From NCBI RefSeq assembly GCF_008119665.1, contig NZ_CP043046.1:3410001-3474000 (forward strand): 64,000 bases of DNA. Direction: 5' to 3'. Positions 49,528-58,321 of the stretch are shown here, piece by piece. The notes under the pieces are model-generated. The model searched no databases and was not told where the DNA came from. It saw only the letters and a program-made list of their open reading frames with translations. Both the position numbers and the translations under genes were made by a program. Each line of letters begins with the position of its first letter. The stretch's first letter is position 1. This stretch comes from Pigmentiphaga aceris. GTDB lineage: Bacteria; Pseudomonadota; Gammaproteobacteria; Burkholderiales; Burkholderiaceae_B.

Positions 49528-49965
49528 TTACTGAATGGCGATGCGACGCGGTTGTGCTGACTCACGGCGCTTGATGCTGATGTGCAGCACGCCATCGCGA
49601 TATTTCGCGGTGACGGCGGTCGGATCGATATCGTCGGGCAGGCTGATTACACGGCGGAAGCGGCCGGTGAAACGCTCGTTGATGTGGACCGAGCGTTTCT
49701 CGTCGCTCTCGGCGGGTTTGGTTTCACGTTGACCAGACACGGTCAGCACGCCACGGTCGAGGTTGACTTCGACCTGGGCCGGGTCAATGCCGGGTGCAAA
49801 GGCGTAGATCTCAACGGAATTCGGCGTGCCACCCACATTGATGGCGGGGAAGCCGCCACGGCCCAGGCCGCGGATGCTGGGGTACTGCTCGACGCTTTGC
49901 TGGATCTCGCGTTGCAGGCGATCGACTTCGGCAAACAGGTCTCGCGGGAACAAGGTTCGGTACAT
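49528..49965 (-). CDS. Small heat shock protein (Hsp20 family), first copy
   Basis: 145 residues. N-terminal arm MYRTLFPRDLFAEVDRLQRE, then the alpha-crystallin domain at about 45-140 (PNSVEIYAFAPGIDPAQVEVNLDRGVLTVSG, FTGRFRRVISLPDDIDPTAVTAKYRDGVLHISIKRR) and a C-terminal R-I-A-I motif. The pair of Hsp20 genes is a common two-component holdase set. The leader contains a hairpin that covers the ribosome binding site. Confidence 0.95.
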   Translation of the reverse strand: MYRTLFPRDLFAEVDRLQREIQQSVEQYPSIRGLGRGGFPAINVGGTPNSVEIYAFAPGIDPAQVEVNLDRGVLTVSGQRETKPAESDEKRSVHINERFTGRFRRVISLPDDIDPTAVTAKYRDGVLHISIKRRESAQPRRIAIQ

Positions 49966-49972
49966 GACAAAT

Positions 49973-49990
49973 GCTCCTGAATGAAGGTGC
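49973..49990 (-). promoter_or_regulatory. Candidate RNA thermometer hairpin over the Hsp20 ribosome binding site
   Basis: In the mRNA sense GCACCU-UCAUUC-AGGAGC folds into a stem of five pairs with one A-A mismatch and a 6-base loop. The right arm contains the Shine-Dalgarno AGGAG, eight bases before the start codon. Short imperfect stems of this sort melt with temperature in other small heat-shock genes (established for ROSE, fourU and Hsp17-type elements); for this one it is inference. Confidence 0.45.
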
Positions 49991-50086
49991 TGTGCACACC
50001 GGACACCGACGATTGGATGTCGAACGTCAGTCCGGAATTGCCTCGCATGTCAGCCAAATTGGTGCCCTTGATAGCTTTTCAATAGC

Positions 50087-50114
50087 CTTGAATCGGGTCG
50101 TCTCATCCCCATGT
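50087..50114 (+). promoter_or_regulatory. Sigma-32 heat-shock promoter of the cbpA gene
   Basis: CTTGAA (50087-50092), a 14-base spacer, and CCCCATGT (50107-50114) match the RpoH consensus CTTGAA-N13-15-CCCCATnT at every conserved position. It lies 53 bases before the cbpA ATG. Confidence 0.9.
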
Positions 50115-50166
50115 TTTCTGCATCAACCGGGGCGTCTGCACCACGACGACTGCTGGAGGCACAACT

Positions 50167-51180
50167 ATGGAATTCAAGGATCACTACGAAATTTTAGGTG
50201 TGTCGCACGATGCGACGACAGCGCAGATCAAGCAGGCTTTTCGCCGCCTGGCGCGCAAATATCATCCCGACGTCAGCCAGGAAAAAGACGCGGCGCAACG
50301 CATGAGCGAGATCAACGAAGCCAACGCGGTCTTGTCAGATCCGGTGCGCCGGGCGGCCTATGACGAAATAGCGTGGCATCGCCATGCAGGGGCTCGCTGG
50401 GATGGCGGTGTTGATGAAAATCCGGGTGCGAATTTTCATGCGCCACCGGGATGGGATGCCGGCGCTGGATTCCCGGGCGCACGCCCGCGCGAGTCAGAAC
50501 GCGATGCGCAAGAGTTCAGTGATTTCTTCGATGCCTTGTTCGGTCGCTCGGACAACCGGTCGCGGCGAAGCGCGGCATCTGGCCACGATCGTGGCGAGGA
50601 CTTGCACGCATCGGTGAGCCTGGATCTGGCCGATGCCTGGCATGGATCGACGCGGCAGATATCGTTGCGTGTGCCCGACGATACCGGCGACTCGACGCTG
50701 AAAATCCTTGATGTGAAAATTCCCAAAGGGATTCGTGCCGGACAGCAGATCCGGCTAGCCGGACAAGGTGGCAAAGGGCGGCATGGTGCCCCTGACGGAG
50801 ACCTGCTGCTTGAGGTGAGCTTCACGCCGCACGAACGGTTCACGGTCGATGGCCGCACCCTGCGGGCGGTGCTGCAAGTCGCGCCCTGGGAGGCCGCACT
50901 GGGGGCCGTCGTGCCAGTGACCATGCCTGATGGCAGCCGGCTCAGCGTGCGTATTCCGCACGGCACCCAAAGCGGCAACACACTGACCGTACATGGCAAA
51001 GGCCTGCCCGGCCAGCCGCCTGGCGACCTGGATCTGGAGGTTCAGGTGGTGTTGCCGCCAGCCGATACGGCCGAGGCGCGCAGTCTTTACGAGACGATGG
51101 CCAAGACACTTGCGTTTGACCCACGTAGCGTCGATTCTCACGCAGGTCAGTCGGCCAAGCGAACGACGCAGAGCCGTTGA
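50167..51180 (+). CDS. cbpA: DnaJ-family co-chaperone, CbpA type
   Basis: 337 residues. J domain at 4-67 with H33-P34-D35 (KYHPDVS), the Hsp70-stimulating motif. A Gly/Arg/Phe-containing linker (about 75-140) and two beta-barrel C-terminal domains (DLHASVSLDLADAWHGS ..., KIPKGIRAGQQIRLAGQGGKG) follow, without the zinc-finger of DnaJ, which defines the CbpA class. It has a strong ribosome binding site (GGAGG) and a sigma-32 promoter, and is divergent from the Hsp20 pair. Confidence 0.94.
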   Translation: MEFKDHYEILGVSHDATTAQIKQAFRRLARKYHPDVSQEKDAAQRMSEINEANAVLSDPVRRAAYDEIAWHRHAGARWDGGVDENPGANFHAPPGWDAGAGFPGARPRESERDAQEFSDFFDALFGRSDNRSRRSAASGHDRGEDLHASVSLDLADAWHGSTRQISLRVPDDTGDSTLKILDVKIPKGIRAGQQIRLAGQGGKGRHGAPDGDLLLEVSFTPHERFTVDGRTLRAVLQVAPWEAALGAVVPVTMPDGSRLSVRIPHGTQSGNTLTVHGKGLPGQPPGDLDLEVQVVLPPADTAEARSLYETMAKTLAFDPRSVDSHAGQSAKRTTQSR

Positions 51181-51182
51181 AA

Positions 51183-51204
51183 CCGGCCGTCGGGCGACGG
51201 CCGG
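51183..51204. terminator. Hairpin between convergent cbpA and phhA
   Basis: CCGGCCGTC-GGGC-GACGGCCGG, a 9-bp GC-rich stem directly after the cbpA stop and 19 bases before the phhA stop; only GGTTT/GGTTAG follows on each side. Confidence 0.55.
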
Positions 51205-51223
51205 GGTTAGCCCAAGTGGCCTT

Positions 51224-52114
51224 TCAAACGCCCTTGCCGCCGTGGTGATAGCTGCCCGTGCCGCGCGTAATGACCCGATCCGTATCGAGCACATCACCCG
51301 GTTCAAGCTCGCGCTGCGCACTTACGCGCGCGTACAAGGGCGCAAAGTCGATATCGGCAAGCTTGAGCAGATCGTCAAGGTCATCGAGCACGAAGTAGGT
51401 TTCCTGGAAGTCGTCGATGCGATAGCGGGTGCGCATCACCCGTTCCAGATCGAAGCCCAGGCGGTTGGGCGATGCGTCATCCAAGGCAAACACGCTTTCC
51501 GTGTAGGACGACGCAATGCCCGAGCCGTAGATCCGCAGGCCACCCGGCTCGCGCACCAGCCCGAACTCCACGGTGTACCAATAAACACGGGCAAGTTTGT
51601 CCAGCACGCCCAGTTGCTTGGCGCGCAGGCCGCCCTTGCCGTAGGCCTGGATGTAGTCGGCGATCACCGGGTTCATCAGCATCGGCACATGGCCGAACAC
51701 ATCGTGGAACACGTCTGGTTCTTCCAGGTAATCCAGTTCATGTCGTCGGCGGATGAACTGCCCTGCCGGGAAGCGGCGATTCGCCAGATGATCGAAGAAC
51801 ACTTCGTCGGGCACCAAGCCGGGTACGGCAACCACTTCCCAGCCCGTGTGACGAGCCAGCACTTCGCTCAGTTCGATGAAATTCGGAATCTGATCCGGTC
51901 CGATGGGCAAGGCCTTCATGCCGTCGACAAAGGCGGTGCACGCCCTGCCGGGCAACAACGCTGATTGCCGATTGAACAAGGTGCGCCAGATGTCGTGTTC
52001 TTCGGCCGTATATGCCGCCCAGCCTTGGTCGATGGTCCAGTCGGCACGCGCGGGGCGTCCCGCGTCACCAGCTGCCAATCCGTGTTTCAGTTTTTCAGGT
52101 ACGAGGGAAGTCAT
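51224..52114 (-). CDS. phhA: Phenylalanine-4-hydroxylase
   Basis: Converts phenylalanine to tyrosine with O2 and tetrahydropterin. 296 residues, the size of the monomeric bacterial enzyme without a regulatory domain. Iron ligands H137 and H142 (FHDVFGH) and E183 (YTVEFG). The pterin 4a-carbinolamine dehydratase gene phhB, often adjacent, is absent, but folE lies 0.6 kb away. Confidence 0.95.
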   Translation of the reverse strand: MTSLVPEKLKHGLAAGDAGRPARADWTIDQGWAAYTAEEHDIWRTLFNRQSALLPGRACTAFVDGMKALPIGPDQIPNFIELSEVLARHTGWEVVAVPGLVPDEVFFDHLANRRFPAGQFIRRRHELDYLEEPDVFHDVFGHVPMLMNPVIADYIQAYGKGGLRAKQLGVLDKLARVYWYTVEFGLVREPGGLRIYGSGIASSYTESVFALDDASPNRLGFDLERVMRTRYRIDDFQETYFVLDDLDDLLKLADIDFAPLYARVSAQRELEPGDVLDTDRVITRGTGSYHHGGKGV

Positions 52115-52265
52115 AAGGAACTGCCTGTGAGCCAGATGTCCGCATCATACTGTGGCCCCTGATTGTTCACCCTGGCCATGCTGCATGACACCGCGCCGCC
52201 GTAGCGGGCACACAGACGACTATCATGTACCCCTATTGCGTCGATTCACCCTATGGAGCCCGTCA

Positions 52266-52712
52266 GTGAGCACACCTTTTGACCCCCGCAGCGAAGGCTG
52301 GTCCCCTATTTCCGGTTCTGGCTCGGGCTTTGTGGAATTGGTCGGTCCGTACTGGCAAAAAGAAAGCCCCGATGGCTTGCGCTTCGGAGTGGTGGTCGAG
52401 ACCCAGCATCTGAACATCCAGGGCCGTACCCACGGCGGCATGCTGGCCACGTACTTCGACAACGCATTGGGCTGGGCAGTCATGGACGCCACCGGCCGTG
52501 TGCCGTGTGTAACCGTGCAGTTGGGCGTGCAATTCATCGCCGGCGGCAAGCATGGCGACTTCATCGAAGCCCGCACCCGCATTGTGCGCAAGACGCGCAG
52601 CATGGTGTTTGCGGAAGGTTCGCTTTACGTCGGTGACACCGAGATCGCGACCGCATCGGGCGTATGGAAGATCATCAACGACCCGACTCCGAAACTGCAA
52701 CCGCAGGTCTGA
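52266..52712 (+). CDS. PaaI-family hotdog thioesterase
   Basis: 148 residues from the GTG at 52266; GGAG at 52256-52259 decides this start over longer in-frame options. Hotdog motifs HLNIQGRTHGGMLATYFDNALGWA near 41-64, with the catalytic Asn/Asp-type residues of the PaaI group, and TVQLGVQFIAGG. Hydrolyses an acyl- or aryl-CoA ester; the substrate is unknown. Divergent from phhA, which fits aromatic metabolism but is not proof. Confidence 0.88.
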   Translation: MSTPFDPRSEGWSPISGSGSGFVELVGPYWQKESPDGLRFGVVVETQHLNIQGRTHGGMLATYFDNALGWAVMDATGRVPCVTVQLGVQFIAGGKHGDFIEARTRIVRKTRSMVFAEGSLYVGDTEIATASGVWKIINDPTPKLQPQV

Positions 52713-52747
52713 GCCGGGTCTGGCGAGAAAACCGGATCAGCTGTGCA

Positions 52748-53311
52748 TCAACCGCGCGCAAGCGACAGGAATTCGGTCCGCAGCGCCAGATTGGTCTGCA
52801 GCTCGCCCAGCAAGGCCGAGGTCACGGTTTCTTCGCCCGGCGTGCGAATGCCGCGGCTTTCCATGCACATGTGACGGCAGCGAATCATCACGCCGACCGA
52901 CTTCGGTTGCAGGTGCTCCATCAAGGCATTCGCCACCTGGATCGTCAGGCGTTCCTGCACTTGCAGGCGCTTGGCAAAACAGTCCATCAGGCGAGTCAGC
53001 TTGGACAGGCCGACGATACGGCCATTGGGTGTGTAGCCAATGGTTGCGGTGCCGAAGAACGGTGCCAGATGATGCTCGCAATGGCTGTAGACGGGGATAT
53101 TGCGAACCATGATGAGTTCGTTGTATTCCTCGGCCCCGTCTTCGAACACCTTGAGGATTTCAGCCGGTTCCTGGCCATAGCCAGATGTCCAGTGTTGCCA
53201 TGCCTTGGCGACGCGGCTGGGCGTCTCGACCAGGCCGGGACGGCTCGGGTCTTCGCCCAAGGTCTCCAGCAGACGTCGCCAGTCGTTCTCGTTGAATTCT
53301 GTCGTGCTCAT
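52748..53311 (-). CDS. folE: GTP cyclohydrolase I
   Basis: Converts GTP to 7,8-dihydroneopterin triphosphate, the entry to folate and tetrahydropterin. 187 residues. Zinc ligands C78 and H81 (SHCEHH) and C149 (RCRHMCMESRG); the GEETVTSALLGE tail follows. Its nearness to phhA suggests it may supply pterin for that enzyme. Confidence 0.95.
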   Translation of the reverse strand: MSTTEFNENDWRRLLETLGEDPSRPGLVETPSRVAKAWQHWTSGYGQEPAEILKVFEDGAEEYNELIMVRNIPVYSHCEHHLAPFFGTATIGYTPNGRIVGLSKLTRLMDCFAKRLQVQERLTIQVANALMEHLQPKSVGVMIRCRHMCMESRGIRTPGEETVTSALLGELQTNLALRTEFLSLARG

Positions 53312-53450
53312 TAATCCAGTACCGTTTGAAAACCCCCGTCAATCTACACGATAAGCGGGAGGCGCTGGGCGAGCCCCTGCGCCGGCAAGGGCTTTGACCA
53401 AGGCCAGGGGTGCTCGACTTGCTGATTTACCGCCAGTGTCTTGGTGGCGA

Positions 53451-54773
53451 TCAGCTGGCAGCAGCGTCGGTTGACAAGCTGCTCACTGCACGCACCACCT
53501 CGGCTGCCCCAACCCGGATGCGGGAAATGGCTTCGCCTGCATCACCAGCCAGGCTGACACCCTTGCGAGCCTGGTTCGAACACTGGTCCATGCTGTCGAT
53601 TGCCGTCACGATGCTGGACTGAATGCTGTGCGTCACGCCCGATATCTGCTGGGTGGCCGATTTGGTTCGTTCAGCCAGCTTGCGAACTTCGTCAGCCACC
53701 ACCGAGAATCCCCGACCCTGCTCCCCTGCCCGCGCCGCTTCGATGGCGGCGTTCAATGCAAGCAGATTGGTCTGATCGGCGATCTGACGGATGGTCTCGA
53801 CCATGGCGTCGATTTCAACCGATTGCCCGCGCAGGATCTCCATCGCGTGTGACGAAGCCAGAATGGACTCCGCAGTCAGGCGCATCTCGGCAGCCGCTGC
53901 ACCAATGACTTCTGCCCCGTCACGCGAGGTTGCCTCGGTTTCGGCCGAGACCTTGAACGCGATGCGTGCACTGTTTTTCTCAGCCTGTTGCGCCAGCACC
54001 TGAGCGGTAATGTTGCTGGCGATCTTCACTACGCCAGAGGGGCGGCCCTGCTCGTCCAGAATCGGGTTGTAGCTGGCCTCAAGCCACACCACTTCACCGC
54101 TTTTGGTGCGGCGGTCATAGCGGCCGGATGCGAACTCGCCGGCCTTCAGGCCGCTCCACAGCTTCCCGTAGGCCGGCGACTGCACAAACCCCGGATCGCA
54201 GAACATCTTGTGCGACTGGCCCACCACCTCGTGGCGGTGATACCCCATCAACTGAAGAAAATTGTCGTTGGCACTTCGCACGGTGGCATCGAGATCGAAT
54301 TCGATGATGGCCATCGAACGATCGAACGCGGCCAGCTTTGCATGCTCCCGGCGCTCGCGTTCCACGTCATCGGTGACATCCATCGCGAAAGTCACGATGC
54401 GTGTGATGTTTCCGCTTTCATCGCGCACCGGGTTGTAGCTGGCGTCCAGCCATCGCACCGCGCCATTGCGCGCAATGCGCCGATAGCGGCCCGTGGCAGC
54501 ATCGCCCCGTGCCAGCGCCGCCCAGAACGCCGTCTCCTGCCCTGCCCCTTCTACCGCCGCATCGCACAGCACGCGATGATGTTTGCCTACCAATGCCTCG
54601 CGCTCGTAACCCACGCACGCCAGGAAGGCAGGATTTGCCTCGCACACGACGCCGTCCCGGGTGAACTCGATCATGGCGGTAGTGCGGTCGATCGCCGTGA
54701 TCAGCGCCTGTTGTGCGCGATTGTTTGCTTCGCTTTCTGCAAGACGTTGCTTAAGAGCTTTGGAAAACAACAT
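53451..54773 (-). CDS. Soluble methyl-accepting chemotaxis protein with two PAS domains (BdlA/Aer-like)
   Basis: 440 residues and no membrane segment. PAS1 at about 25-135 and PAS2 at about 150-260 each contain a W-L-x-A-S-Y-N-P PAC motif ([20 protein letters not shown]). A methyl-accepting signalling domain follows (about 290-430) with the highly conserved hairpin tip [23 protein letters not shown]. No C-terminal methyl-transferase tether is present. This layout is that of BdlA, a biofilm-dispersion sensor of Pseudomonas, and of Aer2-like cytoplasmic receptors. Flavin or haem in PAS1 is possible. No che genes are nearby. Confidence 0.92.
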   Translation of the reverse strand: MLFSKALKQRLAESEANNRAQQALITAIDRTTAMIEFTRDGVVCEANPAFLACVGYEREALVGKHHRVLCDAAVEGAGQETAFWAALARGDAATGRYRRIARNGAVRWLDASYNPVRDESGNITRIVTFAMDVTDDVERERREHAKLAAFDRSMAIIEFDLDATVRSANDNFLQLMGYHRHEVVGQSHKMFCDPGFVQSPAYGKLWSGLKAGEFASGRYDRRTKSGEVVWLEASYNPILDEQGRPSGVVKIASNITAQVLAQQAEKNSARIAFKVSAETEATSRDGAEVIGAAAAEMRLTAESILASSHAMEILRGQSVEIDAMVETIRQIADQTNLLALNAAIEAARAGEQGRGFSVVADEVRKLAERTKSATQQISGVTHSIQSSIVTAIDSMDQCSNQARKGVSLAGDAGEAISRIRVGAAEVVRAVSSLSTDAAAS

Positions 54774-55105
54774 AGAGGTCGCGTCACTTTAGCCCCGCGT
54801 GCCAGGCAGCGGGATGATTGAGGGGAACATGCTGAAGTGAGATACGCAGCAGCGTCGACATCCGATGCAGGATATTGAGATTTCTACGTACTTTTATAAC
54901 CGGACCATTATGCTGCGCAGGATCTACTAACCAGTAGGTTATTAGGTCAGATTTCGTCAGATTTGATACAGCGCAAACAATGCTCTGCTGCAACGTGGCG
55001 ATTTGCCTGCAGAACGCCATAAAAAAACCCCCGATTCTTTCGAATCGGGGGTTTTCGGCAGCTTTGTTTGCGCGGACAAACATCCGCGCAAACGGCTACG
55101 CAGCT
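54774..55105. promoter_or_regulatory. Control region of the chemoreceptor gene and typA 3' end
   Basis: 332 bases. The part 54860-54990 is AT-rich for this genome. It has a 9-bp dyad with one mismatch, CTACTAACC-AGTA-GGTTATTAG (54924-54945), next to two direct copies of GTCAGATTT (54946-54954 and 54956-54964). A TATAAA box on the minus strand near 54896 could be the -10. The typA terminator fills 55021-55055. Confidence 0.4.
55021..55055 (-). terminator. Intrinsic terminator of the rimP-typA operon
   Basis: Minus-strand AAAACCCCCGATTC-GAAA-GAATCGGGGGTTTT is a 14-bp perfect stem with a GAAA loop, extended by a T-run. It is 50 bases after the typA stop. Confidence 0.95.
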
Positions 55106-56926
55106 TTATGCCGCGTCGCGGCTGGCACGCTTGCGCTCGTGCTCTTTCAGGTGACGCTTGCGCAGACGGATGCTCTTCGGCGTGACTTCGACCAGTTCGT
55201 CGTCAGCGATGAATTCCACTGCGTATTCCAGCGACATCTGAATGGCAGGCACCAGGCGCACGGCTTCGTCGGTACCCGAAGCGCGAACGTTGGTCAGCTG
55301 CTTGCCCTTGATCGGGTTCACAACCAGGTCGTTGTCACGGCTGTGAATGCCGATGATCATGCCTTCGTACAGGGCTTCGCCCGGCTTCACGAACATGCGG
55401 CCGCGATCCTGCAGCTTCCACAGTGCGTAGGCCACGGCATCGCCGTCGTCCTGGCTGATCAGCACGCCGTTGTGACGCTCGCCCAGGCCGCCGTCGCGGG
55501 CCGGTGCGTAGTCGTCGAACACGTGGGAGATCAGGCCGGTACCACGGGTCATGGTCAGGAACTCGCCCTGGAAACCGATCAGGCCACGGGCCGGAATACG
55601 GTATTCCAGACGCGTGCGGCCCTTGCCGTCGGACGCCATGTCCAGCAGCTCGCCCTTGCGACGGCCCAGCTCTTCCATCACGCCGCCTTGGTGGCCGTCT
55701 TCGACGTCCACGGTCAGCAGTTCGAACGGCTCGTGCTTGACACCGTCAACGTCCTTCATCACCACGCGCGGACGCGACACGGCCAGCTCGTAGCCTTCGC
55801 GACGCATGTTTTCCACCAGAATCGTCAGGTGCAGTTCGCCGCGACCCGAAACTTCGAAGATGGTGTCGTCGCCGGTGTCCTTGACGCGCAGGGCCACGTT
55901 CGACTTCAGTTCACGGTCCAGACGCTCGCGCAGCTGACGGCTGGTCACGAACTTGCCTTCACGGCCTGCCAGCGGCGAGGTGTTCACGCAGAAGTTCATG
56001 GTCAGCGTGGGCTCGTCGACCTTCAGCATCGGCAGCGCTTCGGGCGCTTCCGGGGCCATCACGGTGGCACCGATGCCCACTTCTTCAATACCGTTGATCA
56101 GCACGATGTCGCCGGCTTCGGCTTCATCGACGATCACACGTTCCAGACCTTGGAACTTCAGGACCTGGTTGATGCGACCCTTGATCGGTGCGCCTTCCGG
56201 GCCGAACTTCACGATCACGTCCTGCAGCGACTTCACGCGGCCACGGGTGATACGGCCAACGCCGATCTTGCCGACGTAGGTCGAGTATTCCAGCGACACG
56301 ATCTGCAGTTGCAGCGGGCCGTTCGGATCGTCGTCACGTTGCGGGACTTTGTCGATGATGGTCTGGAACAGCGGCTTCATGTCGCCATCACGCACGCTTG
56401 CGTCATGACCGGCATAGCCGTTCAGACCCGATGCGTAGATCACGGTGAAGTCGAGTTGTTCTTCAGTGGCACCCAGCTTGTCGAACAGGTCGAAAGTCTG
56501 GTTGATCACCCAGTCAGGACGTGCGCCCGGACGGTCGACCTTGTTGATCACGACGATCGGCTTCAGGCCCAGGGCCAGTGCCTTGCGCGTCACGAAACGG
56601 GTCTGGGGCATCGGGCCTTCGACCGCGTCCACCAGCAGCAGCACGCCGTCAACCATCGACAGCACGCGCTCGACTTCACCGCCGAAGTCCGCGTGTCCCG
56701 GGGTGTCGACGATGTTGATGTGCACGCCTTCGTATTCCACGGCACAGTTCTTGGCCAGAATGGTAATCCCACGCTCTTTTTCAAGATCGTTGGAGTCCAT
56801 CACGCGCTCGGTCAGCGCCTGGTTGTCACGGAAAGTGCCAGCTTGACGCAGCAGCTGGTCCACCAGCGTGGTCTTGCCATGGTCGACGTGGGCAATGATA
56901 GCCACGTTGCGCAATGCGCGAGTCAT
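55106..56926 (-). CDS. typA: Ribosome-associated GTPase TypA/BipA
   Basis: 606 residues. Translational GTPase with G1 [10 protein letters not shown] near 11-20, G2/G3 [10 protein letters not shown] and [12 protein letters not shown], and G4 NKVDRPGA near 128. Elongation-factor-like domains II, III and V follow, then the BipA-specific C-terminal domain ([20 protein letters not shown]). It acts in 50S assembly and low-temperature or stress translation. The ATG overlaps the truB stop by four bases. Last gene of the operon. Confidence 0.97.
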   Translation of the reverse strand: MTRALRNVAIIAHVDHGKTTLVDQLLRQAGTFRDNQALTERVMDSNDLEKERGITILAKNCAVEYEGVHINIVDTPGHADFGGEVERVLSMVDGVLLLVDAVEGPMPQTRFVTRKALALGLKPIVVINKVDRPGARPDWVINQTFDLFDKLGATEEQLDFTVIYASGLNGYAGHDASVRDGDMKPLFQTIIDKVPQRDDDPNGPLQLQIVSLEYSTYVGKIGVGRITRGRVKSLQDVIVKFGPEGAPIKGRINQVLKFQGLERVIVDEAEAGDIVLINGIEEVGIGATVMAPEAPEALPMLKVDEPTLTMNFCVNTSPLAGREGKFVTSRQLRERLDRELKSNVALRVKDTGDDTIFEVSGRGELHLTILVENMRREGYELAVSRPRVVMKDVDGVKHEPFELLTVDVEDGHQGGVMEELGRRKGELLDMASDGKGRTRLEYRIPARGLIGFQGEFLTMTRGTGLISHVFDDYAPARDGGLGERHNGVLISQDDGDAVAYALWKLQDRGRMFVKPGEALYEGMIIGIHSRDNDLVVNPIKGKQLTNVRASGTDEAVRLVPAIQMSLEYAVEFIADDELVEVTPKSIRLRKRHLKEHERKRASRDAA

Positions 56927-57822
56927 GTCGTTTCCTTCAAAGAAATCACTCGGTCAGGCAGCAGCCAGCCATCTTGCCAGCGCGCCGTACCCAAAAAGTC
57001 GTTGTCCGGTCCGTGCACCCGGAGTCGCTCAGCTTTCACGTCGGGTGCCGTCAGCTGCTGCCCATGCCCGAAACGGGCGGCGTCGCTGGCGTCAAGCTGC
57101 ACAATCGGCAGCTCGGAAATCAGCGACTCGATCGGCAGCAGGGCATCGGTCGCACGCGGCAAGGCTTCCAGCGCCTCTAGCGTAATCGCCTGCTCGATCG
57201 AAAAACCGGCCGTGCGGCTACGCCGCAAAGCCGTCAAATGTGCACCGCAACCCAACGCGCGCCCGATATCCTGGGCCAGCGTGCGGATGTAGGTTCCCTT
57301 GCTGCACGACACATCGATCACTGCCCGCATCCCGTCAAAGGACACCAGGCGAATCTCGAAGATCGTGATCGTGCGCGGCTCGCGTTCAAGGACAATGCCC
57401 TCGCGCGCATACGCGTACAGCGGTTTGCCGTCGCGCTTGAGTGCCGAATACATCGGCGGAATCTGGTCGATTCTGCCTATGAAACGTGACAGTACGTCGT
57501 TCAGTTGTTCAAGCGAGACGTTCACTGCCGCCGTCGAGACGGTAAGACCGGTATTGTCGCCGGTCTCGGTCTCTTCACCCAGCATGACTTCAGCCAGGTA
57601 GGACTTGTCGGCGTCGAACATGCCGGCAGAGAACTTGGTCGCTTCGCCAAAACACAAAATCATCAGACCCGTCGCAAACGGATCCAAGGTGCCGGTATGA
57701 CCGCCCTTGCGGGCGTTCAGTATCCGACGCGCCCGTTGCAGCACGTGGTTGCTGGACAAGCCGATCTGCTTGTCCATGACCAACACGCCGTCGAGCGGCA
57801 AACCGCGCTTTGAAGCACCCAT
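56923..57822 (-). CDS. truB: tRNA pseudouridine(55) synthase
   Basis: 299 residues. Makes Psi55 in the T loop of tRNAs. Catalytic D47 in [29 protein letters not shown] near 170 and a C-terminal PUA-type region. It follows rbfA by 37 bases and overlaps typA. Confidence 0.97.
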   Translation of the reverse strand: MGASKRGLPLDGVLVMDKQIGLSSNHVLQRARRILNARKGGHTGTLDPFATGLMILCFGEATKFSAGMFDADKSYLAEVMLGEETETGDNTGLTVSTAAVNVSLEQLNDVLSRFIGRIDQIPPMYSALKRDGKPLYAYAREGIVLEREPRTITIFEIRLVSFDGMRAVIDVSCSKGTYIRTLAQDIGRALGCGAHLTALRRSRTAGFSIEQAITLEALEALPRATDALLPIESLISELPIVQLDASDAARFGHGQQLTAPDVKAERLRVHGPDNDFLGTARWQDGWLLPDRVISLKETT

Positions 57823-57859
57823 CGCTTATCTTCCGCCTATCGCAGAAAGCAGTACGGCC

Positions 57860-58306
57860 TTAGCCGCGACCACCCTCTTCCGGGTTCGGCTTACGGCCCG
57901 GATCGTTGTCGGGAAGCTCGGCAGGTACATCATCGGCCAACACGCCCGGCGTGTTGGCCTGTCCGATCAGTTCGGCCAGCGCCATGCCCTGCGACATGCG
58001 CAGGTCATGCTGGAAATGCAGCGTCGGCACGGTATGAATGTGCAGGCGCTTGAACAACAGAGAATGCAACCAGCCCGCCTTGTCGCGCAGGGCAGACTCG
58101 GCGACTTCCGGCGTGGCACCCATGACGGTGAAATACACCTTGGCATGGGCGTAGTCGGCGGTCAGATCCACGCCCGTAAGCGTGATCAGACCGGCCCGCG
58201 AGATGTCCAGCTCTTGCTGGATCATCACGGCCAGATCCTTCTGGATCTGATCGGCGAGCCGCATGTTGCGGCCGCCCGGGACATTGGTTTTTTTGTGACG
58301 GCTCAT
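57860..58306 (-). CDS. rbfA: 30S ribosome-binding factor A
   Basis: 148 residues. KH-type fold assisting 16S rRNA 5'-end maturation. [18 protein letters not shown] near 16-33, [10 protein letters not shown] and the PTLHFQHDL motif are diagnostic. The last 25 residues are an acidic/basic low-complexity tail. 15 bases after infB. Confidence 0.95.
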   Translation of the reverse strand: MSRHKKTNVPGGRNMRLADQIQKDLAVMIQQELDISRAGLITLTGVDLTADYAHAKVYFTVMGATPEVAESALRDKAGWLHSLLFKRLHIHTVPTLHFQHDLRMSQGMALAELIGQANTPGVLADDVPAELPDNDPGRKPNPEEGGRG

Positions 58307-58321
58307 TGTGATCGGCGCGCC

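Noticed and set aside
50055..50082. Sigma-32-like promoter for the Hsp20 pair (TTGAAA-N14-CCAATTTG, minus strand)
   Set aside because: The -10 part matches the consensus poorly; kept only as a comparison with the strong cbpA promoter.
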